NCBI RefSeq assembly: GCF_028640845.1
Contig: NC_080542.1
Span: forward strand, 15,393,901 to 15,457,900
DNA from: Ahaetulla prasina
Taxonomy: Eukaryota > Chordata > Lepidosauria > Squamata > Colubridae
DNA: 64,000 nucleotides
Direction of reading: 5' to 3'
Shown: piece by piece, positions 1 through 26,330 of the stretch
How positions within the stretch are numbered: position 1 is the stretch's first letter
Layout: the number at the start of each line of letters is the position of its first letter
The notes under the pieces: generated by a model
What the model was told of the DNA's origin: nothing
The model's database searches: none
The model's input: the letters and a program-made list of their open reading frames with translations, nothing else
Made by a program: the position numbers and the translations under genes

Positions 1-205
1 CCTGTAGCCTCCTGGGAGCAAAAATGGGCCACAGGGGGGCACCACTCCCCCCGTATCCTGTTTTGGGCCTAAGAGGCCTCCCTGTACTTACCTGGGAGCC
101 AAAATGGGGCACCTGGAGATTCCTAAAAGGGGCAGGGCAGGAAGGGGCAAGGCCAATGAGCAATTTAACTACTAGTTCACCCAAACTGGTTAAATCCCAC
201 CACTG
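1..205. mobile_element. hAT MITE right end and adjoining sequence
   Basis: The segment ends with AAATCCCACCACTG, the terminal inverted repeat of the MITE family described at 1425. The left end would be outside the window. The rest is GC-rich, non-coding and unassigned. Confidence 0.4.
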
Positions 206-595
206 ATGGTAACTAATCAAGAAGAGAAGCAACCTGGAATTGAGGAGAAACTTCCTAACAGTGAGGACAATTAACCAATGGAACAACTTGCCTTCAGATG
301 TTGTGGATGCTTCATCACTGGAGGTTTTCAAGACAAGATTGGACAGTCCCTTGTCTGAAATGATATAGGATCTCCTACTTGAGCAGCAGGCTGGACTAGA
401 AGACCTCCAAGGTCCCTTCCAGCCAGTGGTGGGATTCAGCCAGTTCGCACCACTTCTGGGGAACCGGTTGTTAACTTTCTGAGCAGTTTGGTGAACTGGT
501 TGTTGGAAGAAATCATTAGGGCAGAGAACTGGTTGTTAAATTATTTGAATCCCACCACTGTTTCCAGCTCTATTCTGATTCTGATATTGAACATT
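206..595 (+). mobile_element. CR1 LINE 3' end, split by a MITE
   Basis: Degenerate CR1 3' coding end and tail. The sequence matches the copies at 22560 and 26580 (GGAACAACTTGCC, GGAGGTTTTCAAGA, GGACTAGAAGACCTCCAAGG). It is interrupted at 424-560 by a hAT MITE and resumes with the CTCTATTCTGATTCTGAT tail. Confidence 0.75.
424..560. mobile_element. hAT MITE, 137 bp
   Basis: Terminal inverted repeats CAGTGGTGGGATTCA / TGAATCCCACCACTG. Flanking 8-mers CTTCCAGC and TTTCCAGC (7 of 8 match) indicate a hAT-type target duplication inside the CR1 tail. Confidence 0.8.
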
Positions 596-1057
596 AAGTA
601 TATTTCCAATGTGGCCTATGTTATAATGTACTGGATTCATTGCAATTAACTGCCATCATATTGAATGCATTAGGCCTTTACCCCCTCAATTCAAACTGGA
701 AGCAAGTTCAACTAATTTCATCTAGAGTCAACAAAACACTGGCAGTTCTAAACAATTGTCAATTCAATCTATCCTGCAATTATCAAGATTATCCTGATCT
801 TTTCATTCCTTCTTAAAGAGTGTCCTGGGGTTGCAGCAAAGCTATTAAGACTAAATTGTTCTAATAATCCAGCCTCTGCCACTTAAAGATGGAACAGCAA
901 GCGGGATAAACATGTTACTGATATTTGGCACACCCAATTTTTGCATCAGCCTTTTTAATAAGAGAGTAATTATCCAGCTTTTATGATACTGACATCTCTT
1001 TGGCTACCCCAACAAAGCTGGCTGAAAGACTTTCCAGAAAGTAGATTGTAACGTAGC

Positions 1058-18161
<17,104 letters not shown>

Positions 18162-18313
18162 AGACTTTTGATTTTTATGGCATTCAGCTAACAAATTAAA
18201 AAATCATATAAATTCTAAACAATGAGTGGAATAAACCATTTTCAGCTTTTCCTTTAGCTTCAAACAGCTATTGATGATAATTTATCTAGCCTAAATGCCA
18301 CTTCCAGCAGTTA
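18162..18313. other. 3' flank of gene A
   Basis: AT-rich sequence after the stop, with ACAAATTAAAAA but no clear AATAAA before the LINE at 18314. Probably includes the 3' UTR. Confidence 0.3.
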
Positions 18314-18545
18314 GAATAGAATAGAATAGAATTTATTGGCCAAGTGTAATTGGACACACAAGGAATTTGTCTTGGTGCATATGCTCTCAGTGTACACAAA
18401 AGAAAAGATACCTTCATCAAGGTACAACATTTACAGCACAAATGATGGTCATAGGGTATAATTTAACACTTAATGATACGACATTTAATGATAATCACAG
18501 GGTACAAATAAGCAATCAGGAATATGTATAGCTTAGTTCATCTAT
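18314..18545 (-). mobile_element. CR1-group LINE 3' end, (AATAG)n tail
   Basis: Reverse-strand copy of the family at 8945: short AGAATAGAATAG tail, then TTATTGGCCAAGTGTAATTG and the conserved CACAAGGAATTTGTCTTGG. Begins 153 bp after the gene A stop. Confidence 0.8.
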
Positions 18546-19104
18546 AGCTCTATACATGAACATTTTAAATTAATACAAAATGAGATGCCTGAAGGAGGTT
18601 CACCTTTTTCAGTCCCCAGCCTTAGAGAATTTAGAGAGCAGGCGTGCAATGATGGGAGGATGTAATTGTACATAGGTAAATTTCCTATGCCAGTCTGGAT
18701 TTAAAGTCCCAAATCACACGAACAGCACATTCTGAGTCAAGTGACTGTGCTCATCTTGATTTTGTAAACTTACCAGCTAAATACACAGAGAACAGGAAAG
18801 AAAAGAGGCAAATGTATGTGCTTGGTCCTATTATCTATGAGGATTTAAATAGTCACACTGATCAAATTTTAGGAAGCCAATGGGCTGTACGCCAGGAAAC
18901 TTTTGATAAGATTGTAGCTTCAATATCTGTTTCCAGTGTCCATTTTTTTCCTGTTGTGGTTGATGATTGGCTGATTCCATTCATTCATTCATTCATTCAT
19001 CCATCCATCCATCCATCCATCCATCCATCCACTCAGTAAATGATTTATTTTGCCTGATTTAAATGTGATACTCAATTAACAATCCTGTGTTTGTTTATTT
19101 AGAC
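18546..19104. other. Unassigned intergenic sequence with (CATT/CATC)n
   Basis: No gene recognised. A CATT then CATC microsatellite sits at 18978-19031. Confidence 0.5.
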
Positions 19105-19581
19105 CGGGGTAGTCAACCTTTTTATACCTACCGTCCACTTTTGTATCTCTGTTAGTAGTAAAATTTTCTAACCACCGACCTCTCGCGCATCGTGGATTGG
19201 GTTTGGGGAGGGGGCGCTGTCTACCAGTTCTGCTTGTCTGTTACAGCTGGGTGATGTGGGGGGAGATGCGCAAGCTATTCTGGGACGAGGCTCTTTTGTT
19301 TGCAGTCGCACTATAGTACCATTTAGTTTCATTTATGTAACGTGAACTAAACTTATGCGCGGGCAATACAAATAGTATATTTTTAGAAATTTAAATTGTC
19401 ACGGGGAATTTTATGAAAACCTAATGAAAATGTTTTTAAATAATGCTATGAAAATTTTTTTTAAAAATCAATTAAATTATAAAAACGGAAAATGCTTCAG
19501 TATCGGACAATGCCCCTACCGCCCACCATGAAAGCTGAAACGCCCAGTAGTGGGCCGTAGGGACCAGGTTGACTACCACTG
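19105..19581. mobile_element. hAT element, 477 bp, perfect 8-bp duplication
   Basis: Left end CGGGGTAGTCAACCTTTTTA, right end ACCAGGTTGACTACCACTG, flanked by ATTTAGAC on both sides. Internal CCGCCCACCATGAAAGC is inversely related to the left part. Non-coding; a separate family from the CAGTGGTGGGATTC MITEs. Confidence 0.82.
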
Positions 19582-19589
19582 ATTTAGAC

Positions 19590-20380
19590 TAGTAATGTTT
19601 CAATACCAGTTGGTTCTAAGCGACAGCTACTCCAACAGAAAAAAATAAATTAAAATACACCATAAAACAGACAGTTATGGCGGCATCACATTCAGCAACA
19701 TTCTGAGGAAAGACATGCTCAATAACAACACATTTTCCATTATTTTATCAGCCCCCAAAGGCTTCCTGAAATAGCCAGAGGTTAGCGGCTTTCCTAAGTG
19801 CCAGCAGAGTTCATCCTGAATATGACAGAACCCTGGGCATAATGGAAACCTGTTCCCAAACAGAACGGTTTTCTGAAACTTGCCCCTGAAGAATGATGAC
19901 AACTAAAGCCAAACAGTTCACCCATACTTAACTCCAGAAGTGGGATTCAGCTGGTTCAGACCAGTTCGGGTGAACCGGTAGTTAAATTTGCTCATTTTGC
20001 AGATATTCTTTTAGAGAGCTTTGAACTGGTTGAACTGCCTGAATCTCCTTATTTCCCCTGCACGTGACACTATTTCGCTTAGCAGCAAATTTTTTTGGCT
20101 CAGTTGTGGTTGTAAGTCAAAGACTACTCGTATTCAGTATTCAAAAACAGAACAAAGCAGAAAAACAGCTTTCATAGGCTAAAATGGCAAATATTTAGTA
20201 TGACCTCCCCATATATTAGAGCAACTTTTGCCTTACACACTGTAAGCCGCCCTGAGTCTTCGGAGAAGGGCGGGATATAAATGTAAATAATAATTAAAAA
20301 AACCTGCAGACAGCTGGATGCTGTAAACCAAAATGGAATGGAACTCTGTAATGCATTGCTAATACCCGCATGTGTCTATT
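19590..20380. other. Intergenic: MITE fragment and SINE 3' end
   Basis: 19937-20062 is a partial hAT MITE (AAGTGGGATTCAGCTGGTTC). 20236-20300 is the 3' end of the CCGCCCTGAGTCTTCGGAGA SINE/LINE family. Remainder unassigned. Confidence 0.5.
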
Positions 20381-21730
20381 TATTTATTTATTTATTTATT
20401 TTGTCGCAACATCATACAAAAAGATTATATAGTATATAAACATATATATGAGTAAATATTAGGAGGTATAAGCATATATATATATAGGAAGAAGAAAAGA
20501 AAAACAATAGGACAGGAACGGTAGGCACGTTTGTGCGCTTATGCACGCCCCTTATGGTCCTCTTAGGAATGGGGTGAGGTCAATAGTAGAAAGTTTTAGG
20601 ATAAAGCTTTTAGGATTATGGCAAGACACCACAGAGTCAGGTAAAGTATTCCAAGCACTGATGATTCTGTTACAGAAGTCATATTTTTTGCAATCTAGAT
20701 TAAAGCGGTTAACATTAAGTTTAAATCTATTGGTTGCTCTTGTATTATTGCAATTAAAGCTGAAGTAGTCTTTAACAGGAAGGACATTACAATAGATGAT
20801 TCTATGAGTTAAACTTAGGTCTTGTCGAAGGCGATGGAGTTCCAAGTTTTCTAAGCCTAGGATTTCAAGTCTGGTGGGGTAAGGTATTTTGTTGTTTTCA
20901 GAGGAATGGAGAACTCTTCTTGTAAAATATTTCTGGACGCATTCAATTGTATTGATGTCAGAGATGTGGTGAGGGTTCCAAACAGGTGAGCTGTATTCTA
21001 GAATTGGTCTAGCAAATGTTTTATATGCTCTGGTTAGTAGTGTAGTGTTTTTGGAAAAGAAGCTACATAAGATTAGGTTTACAACTCTTAGAGCTTTTTT
21101 TGCTATGTAGTTGCAGTGGGCTTTGGCACTTAGATCATTTGACATGAAAACTCCAAGGTCTTTAACGGGATCGGGGTCATCTGTAAGGTAATGTCCATCA
21201 AGTATGTACTTAGTGTTTGGGTTCTTTTTTCCTATATGTAAGACTGAGCATTTGTTGGTTGAGATTTGGAGTTGCCAAGTTTTAGACCAAGCAGTTAGAT
21301 GATCAAGGTCTTTTTTAATGATAGATGTATTGTCTGTGATGTTAAATAGTTTGACATCGTCAGCAAAGAGAACACAATTACTTGCGATATGGTCACAAAG
21401 ATCATTAATGTATAGTATGAAGAGTGTTGGTCCAAGGACGCTGCCTTGAGGAACGCCACTCTTGACAGGACCAGGATTTGATAGAGCATTGCCAATTTTG
21501 ACCACTTGTTGTCTGTTAGACAGAAAAGCAGATATCCATTTGTGAAGGGGTCCTGAAATGCCATAGGATTTTAGTTTTAGGAGAAGTTTATCATGTACTA
21601 TTGAGTCAAAAGCTTTGCAGAAGTCTATGTAGATCGCATCTATTGTTTTGCCTTGATCAAGATTTGTAGTCCATGTTTTTACAGTGGAGAAGTTGTAAGT
21701 TGCATGATAATTTTTTCCTGAAACCAAATT
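20380..21730 (-). mobile_element. CR1/L3-type LINE with long open RT frame
   Basis: A minus-strand frame of 391 codons (20552-21727) covers the reverse transcriptase from motif A (YIDFCKAFDSIVHDKLLLKL) through GVPQGSVLGPTLF and the catalytic FADDVKLF to the C-terminus TIDLTPFLRGP. The (TTTA)n tail is on the left (20379-20400). It is 5'-truncated: the endonuclease and ORF1 are absent. With no stop in 391 codons it is the youngest-looking LINE here. Confidence 0.92.
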
Positions 21731-21734
21731 GTTT

Positions 21735-21852
21735 ATTTTATTTTATTTCATGTTTGTTTGTTTGTTTGTTTGTTTGTTTGTTTTATTTATTTATTTATTT
21801 ATTTATTTGTTTATTTGTTTGTTTTTTTGTTTGTTTGTTTATTTATTTTATC
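21735..21852. repeat. (TTTG/TTTA)n low-complexity tract
   Basis: Tetranucleotide array TTTG then TTTA at the truncated 5' boundary of the LINE to its left. Confidence 0.9.
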
Positions 21853-21924
21853 CCAAAATGACTACTATGCAAAAAAGTCCATTTCGCCATATTTGTGCAA
21901 GACTTGTTTGAACATTACATATAG

Positions 21925-22760
21925 GAAAGACACAGAAGATAGGCTTAAGATAGGAAATGATCTTGACAGACTTGAACTATCTAACAAAATGAAATTCAAT
22001 GCTGAAAAAAGTAAGGCTCTACATTTAGGCAAGAAAAACAAAATGCACAGGTACAGTGTATGTGGTATCTTTCTCAACAGTAGTAACTGTGAGAGGGATC
22101 TTGGAATCCTAGTGGACAACCATTTAAATATGGGCCAGCAGTGTGCAGTAGCTGCCCAAAAAAGCCAACATAGTTCTAGGCTACATAAACAGAGGGACTG
22201 AATCAAGATCACATGAAGTGTTAGTGCCACTTTATAATGTCTTGGTAAGGCCACACTTAGAATACTGCATTCAGTTTTGGTCGCCACGATGTAAAAAAGA
22301 TGTGGAGACTCTAGAAAGAGTGCAGAGAAGAGCAACAAAGATGATTAGGGGACTGGAGGCTAAAACATATGAAGAACAGTTGCAGGAACTGGGTATGTCT
22401 AGTTTAATGAAAAGAAGGACTAGGGGAGACATGATAGCAGTGTTCCAATATCTCAGGGGTTGCCACAAAGAAGAAGGAGTCAAATTATTCTCCAAAGCAC
22501 CTGAGGGCAGGGCAAGAAGCAATGGGTGGAAACTAATCAAGGAGAGAAGCAACTTAGAACTAAGGGAGAAATTTCCTGACAGTTAGAACAATTAATCAGT
22601 GGAACAACTTGCCTCCTGAAGTTGTGAATGCTCCAACACTGGAAGTTTTTAAGAAGAGATTGGACAACCATTTGTCTGAAATGGTACAGAGTTTGCTGAG
22701 CAGGGAGTTGGACTAGAAAACCTCCAAGGTCTCTTCCAACTCTGTCATTCTGCTATTCTG
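21925..22760 (+). mobile_element. CR1 LINE 3' half
   Basis: Contains [49 protein letters not shown] and LEVFK-type motifs, the classic CR1 reverse transcriptase C-terminus, with a few stops and frameshifts. It ends with CCAACTCTGTCATTCTGCTA. Confidence 0.9.
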
Positions 22761-23224
22761 GAGAACATGTTATATGAGTGTAATTCAGTGGAAGCTTGCT
22801 AATAAGACTCACTCTTTAAACTTATTTTCTTCTGGTTGATAAAAATTTTTTTTTTAAAAAAATAACTCCAACCTTCAATCACATCATTCCAGTCAAAATG
22901 CCAGAGATCACAGAATTTGAACGAAAAAAAAATGGATATTCAAGATGTGGTATTCAAGACCAGAAAATAATCATGGATGGTCATTAAAACTTTGTTAAAA
23001 CAAGAAAATAAGGAGTAGCCTAAGAATTATTTACTTGTTTTTATCTCCAAATTTCTACAAAAAATAAATGCAATAATAAAGTGAAAGGTTTCTTCCAAAG
23101 TAATGGCCAAAATTCCATCATATTTACATAATGCAGATAATACATAGCAACAATATGTAACATCAAAAACAGCTAACATAAAAACATCATCAAAAAAGGA
23201 CAACAAAGAATGTTCTTTCTGTGC
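22761..23224. other. Unassigned AT-rich intergenic sequence
   Basis: I see no gene, RNA or clear repeat here. Confidence 0.5.
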
Positions 23225-23876
23225 CAACTCAGGAAGCTCAAACTGCCCAAGGAGCTGCTGATTCAGTTCTACAGAGGAATTATTGAATCATTTGCACTTC
23301 TATAACTGTCTGGTTCGGTTCTACAACCCAACAAGAAAGACACAGAGTTCAGAGGATAATTAGAACTGCAGAAAAAATAATTGCTACCAACCTGCCTTCC
23401 ATTGAGGACCTGTATATTGCACGAATCAAGAAAAGGGCCGTGAAAATATTTACAGATCCCTCACATCCAGGACATAAACTGTTTCAACTCCTACCCTCAA
23501 AACGACGCTATAGAGCACTGCACACCAGAACAACTAGACACAAGAACAGTTTTTTCCCGAAGGCCATCACTCTGCTGAACAAATAATTCCCTCAACACTG
23601 TCAAACTATTTACTGAATCTGCACTACTATTAATCTTCTCATCGCTCCCATCACCAATCTCTTTCCACTTATGACTGTATGACGGTAACTTTGTTGCTGG
23701 CAATCCTTATTATTTATATTGATATATTGACCATCAATTGTTTTGTAAATGTTGTACCTTGATGAACGTATCTTTTCTTTTATGTACACTGAGAGCAAAT
23801 GCACCAAGACAAATTCTTTGTGTGTCCAATCTCACTTAGCCAATAAAAAATTCTATTCTATTCTATTCTAATACAT
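23225..23876 (+). mobile_element. CR1-group LINE 3' end with (ATTCT)n tail
   Basis: Longest copy of the 8945 family. Degenerate coding segments RIIRTAEKIIATNLPSIEDL and FTDPSHPGHKLFQLLPSKRR, then KNSFFPKAITLLNK and the 3' UTR, ending TTGGCCAATAAAA-like and a short (ATTCT)n. Confidence 0.88.
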
Positions 23877-24461
23877 TGCAAATCATTACAAGTTGCCCTG
23901 GATAATTTCAATGATTAAATCTAGTTTTCCAAGTAGGAAATATTGTATACTCTCTGCTTCCAAAGAATGTCTTCTTCCTCCTAGTGTTTTTTTAAAAAAA
24001 TTGGTTTTCTCTTTATATACAATATGTGCTTAGTGAACAGTGTACTGTCTTGAGTTCATTCGTTTACATAGTGATACTTCTTAAGTTCCTAATTTCTACC
24101 CCTGTTGTCCAACCATTAATAAAACAAGTCCCAAGTTCGAAAATATTCTGTGTCTTCTTTTTCTTTTATCTTTTATCTTCAGTGTTAATCTGTCCATTTC
24201 TGTACAGTCCTATATTTTTTAATTATGTCTTCTTCTGTAGGTGTTTCCTTGCTTTTCCAATATTGTGCAAATACAATTCTTGCTGCTGGGAAAACATGTA
24301 ATATCAAATATACTGTAGATTCCCGTTATCATATTTTTCTGGTATTATGCCTAACAAAAATAGTTCTGGTTTAAAATCTATATTCTGTCTTAACGTTTTT
24401 TTTCTAACTACATATGCATTTTTGCCTAAAATTCTTTTGCTTTCTGGCATGAGGCACAGGT
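23877..24461. other. Unassigned AT-rich intergenic sequence
   Basis: T-rich sequence without recognised gene content. Confidence 0.4.
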
Positions 24462-24466
24462 GATAG

Positions 24467-25096
24467 TGTCGTGTCCCACTCCCACTCCGACAAACGAGTC
24501 AAGGAAGTCCGTAACAAACTTGGCAATGAAGCCTTTGCAGCTTGCCAAGTTCCTTCGAGGTTTATCAGGGCAGGCAGGAGTCCAAGTTGTGACGTCAGTG
24601 ATAGGGTCCGGTATCAGCAAACTAGATAAGACTTTGCTTGACTCAAAGTTGGAATGCCAAAAGCAGGTCCTTTATATAGGCTGTGGGTGTGGCTCCATGA
24701 CTCAGCATTTATCCAGGCCTGCTCCACCTCTCCTTCTGCTGGCATCGCCTCTCAGGTCTCCAAAAGTGAGGATCCTCCTAATCTGAATTGTCTTCAGCTG
24801 GATCTGCTGGCAACTTCTGGGAAAGGGAGGGGTCAGAGGGAGTAGGGCTGAGTGATTCCAGCACCTGGCTGGCTTCCTGCTCTGAAGGCTGAGCCAAAGG
24901 AACACACGCTGTATGAGTGAGGTTTATCAGGCTTGTCCTTTCACTCCTGGAATCCTCTGTGGGCATGGGGCCAGGGCCGGGGGCTGGAGGCATGACAGGC
25001 CGTTCATTTTCATTATCAGACTCCGAGTCTGATAAAAGGCCCGGTTGGAGATGGGAGGGGCCCAGCTGAGGAGAGGAGGGAGGACAAGTCACAACA
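24467..25096 (-). mobile_element. Solo LTR, 630 bp, 5-bp duplication GATAG
   Basis: On the minus strand it begins TGTTGTGACT and ends GGGACACGACA, flanked by GATAG on both sides. It contains a TATA box (CCTATATAAAGGACC) preceded by CTGAGTCATGGAGCCACACC. Upstream of the TATA box is a reading frame of about 104 codons (VVTCPPSS at the LTR start ... DNSD), after whose stop the frame continues as DPHFWRPERRCQQKERWSRP. No internal retroviral genes are present. Confidence 0.88.
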
Positions 25097-25179
25097 GATA
25101 GTATGTGCCTGGTTTCTGATTACATTTTCAACATCTTCTTCCTAGTGTTATTCCTCCACTATGTCCATAGGGTCCATTT

Positions 25180-25490
25180 TGTTTTCAAAGAAAGTTAAAA
25201 ACTAAATTTACGAGGAGTCGAGTATCTCTAATTCTATTAAAGTATACAAAGCCAACAAAACAACCAAAAATGCCTAGAATTTCACATCTGAACCGGTAGG
25301 GAAGGTAAGTAGATTTCACCCTTGGCCCATTCTCTCCCCACTCCTGGGGGAAGAATATTGCAAAATTTCCCTTCCCACCCCACTCTGGGACCAGCAAGAG
25401 ATGGTATTTGCCGGTTCTCCGAACTATTTAAAATTTCTGCTACCAGTTCTCCAGAGCCTGTCAGAACCTACTGAATAGCACCGTTGAGAT
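25180..25490. mobile_element. hAT MITE mosaic
   Basis: Pieces of the MITE family: GAAGGTAAGTAGATTTCACC (25300), CCCACTCCTGGGGG / CACCCCACTCTGGG and CCGGTTCTCCGAACTATTTA. Ends and duplications are not clear, probably nested copies. Confidence 0.5.
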
Positions 25491-25754
25491 AGAGCGAGAA
25501 AGAGAGAAAGAAAAGAGGAAAGAAAAGGAAAGAGGAAAGAAAAGGCAGAATTATTTAACTGCAGCCACTTTTTCTTCACCTGGGAGAAAGGTTTGGGATT
25601 CAGACAGCAATTTTTTTTTTCTGACTCTAGATGGCCTTGGGTAGAGATCCAAAAAAAAACAAAAAACACCAAAGCTAAAGGATTTATATAATTAGGCCTA
25701 AATTTTAAATTATTTACTTTAAACTTCTCAGCTCCTCTGTCCTCTAATTATACA
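25491..25754. repeat. GAAA-rich sequence upstream of gene B
   Basis: A-rich GAAAGAGAAA sequence at about 25496-25545, then unassigned sequence up to the conserved 5' flank of gene B. Confidence 0.5.
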
Positions 25755-26064
25755 CACTCCCCCCCCCTTTTAATGATCTCTGGTAGTGAGATTGTTGAGA
25801 GAATCAATGAGAGAAATTGCATGGGAATCATCTAGAAGCTTACCCTATAATTATGAAAAGAGACTTGGACTGAAGCTTCTTTCCACTTTCCTCTGTAGAG
25901 AGTTCAGGTAATTGTTGATGATGTTACAGACCAAAGGAAAAAGATGTTAAATATCCCAGTTCAGAAATTACAGAGGAATACAGTCTTTCTGCTATTGAAA
26001 AAGGCTGTATTACCAAGCTAATAAGACATGACTTAGAATCGAAGAAAAAGTTACCTCAGTGTTA
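25755..26064 (+). promoter_or_regulatory. Conserved 5' flank of gene B
   Basis: This 310 bp stretch before the ATG is recognisably similar to the same interval of gene C (40258-40556). Both start with a C9-10 tract followed by TTTT, both contain CTATAATTATGAA about 210 bp before the ATG, and both end with CCTCAG(T/C)(G/A)TTAATGG at the start. Neighbouring sequence is repeats. It probably covers the proximal promoter and 5' UTR; I cannot place the transcription start. Confidence 0.45.
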
Positions 26065-26330
26065 ATGGGCCAGATGGAGAAATGTTCTTTTATTGGGAGA
26101 TTTTCGTTCATGATTGTAATATTCAGATTATTGGTATTAGTGCCCCTTCCTAAGAGTGTCTGCAGAGTGCCAGTGTTAAAATGCTCCAAAATCCAGCCTA
26201 TTACTAATCTTCTTAAATATTATCAGCCAGGAGACCAGATTCTTGGTGGCATATTCTCACAGTCTTTCATTTATATGAACAGATTACAGTACAGAAGACA
26301 TCCATTCCAGGATATGCTTTTGGATCATGT
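26065..26330 (+). CDS. Gene B exon 1 (signal peptide)
   Basis: 266 nt (88 codons plus 2 nt). Begins [20 protein letters not shown], a hydrophobic leader, then VCRVPVLKC with the cysteine pair and [18 protein letters not shown]. Donor GATCATGT|GTAAGC. An upstream in-frame GTG at 26059 exists, but the ATG at 26065 is favoured by alignment with gene C. Confidence 0.9.

Noticed and set aside
24778..25092. Proline-rich 104-codon frame as an independent gene
   Set aside because: It lies completely within a solo LTR with a 5-bp duplication; treated as LTR-encoded.
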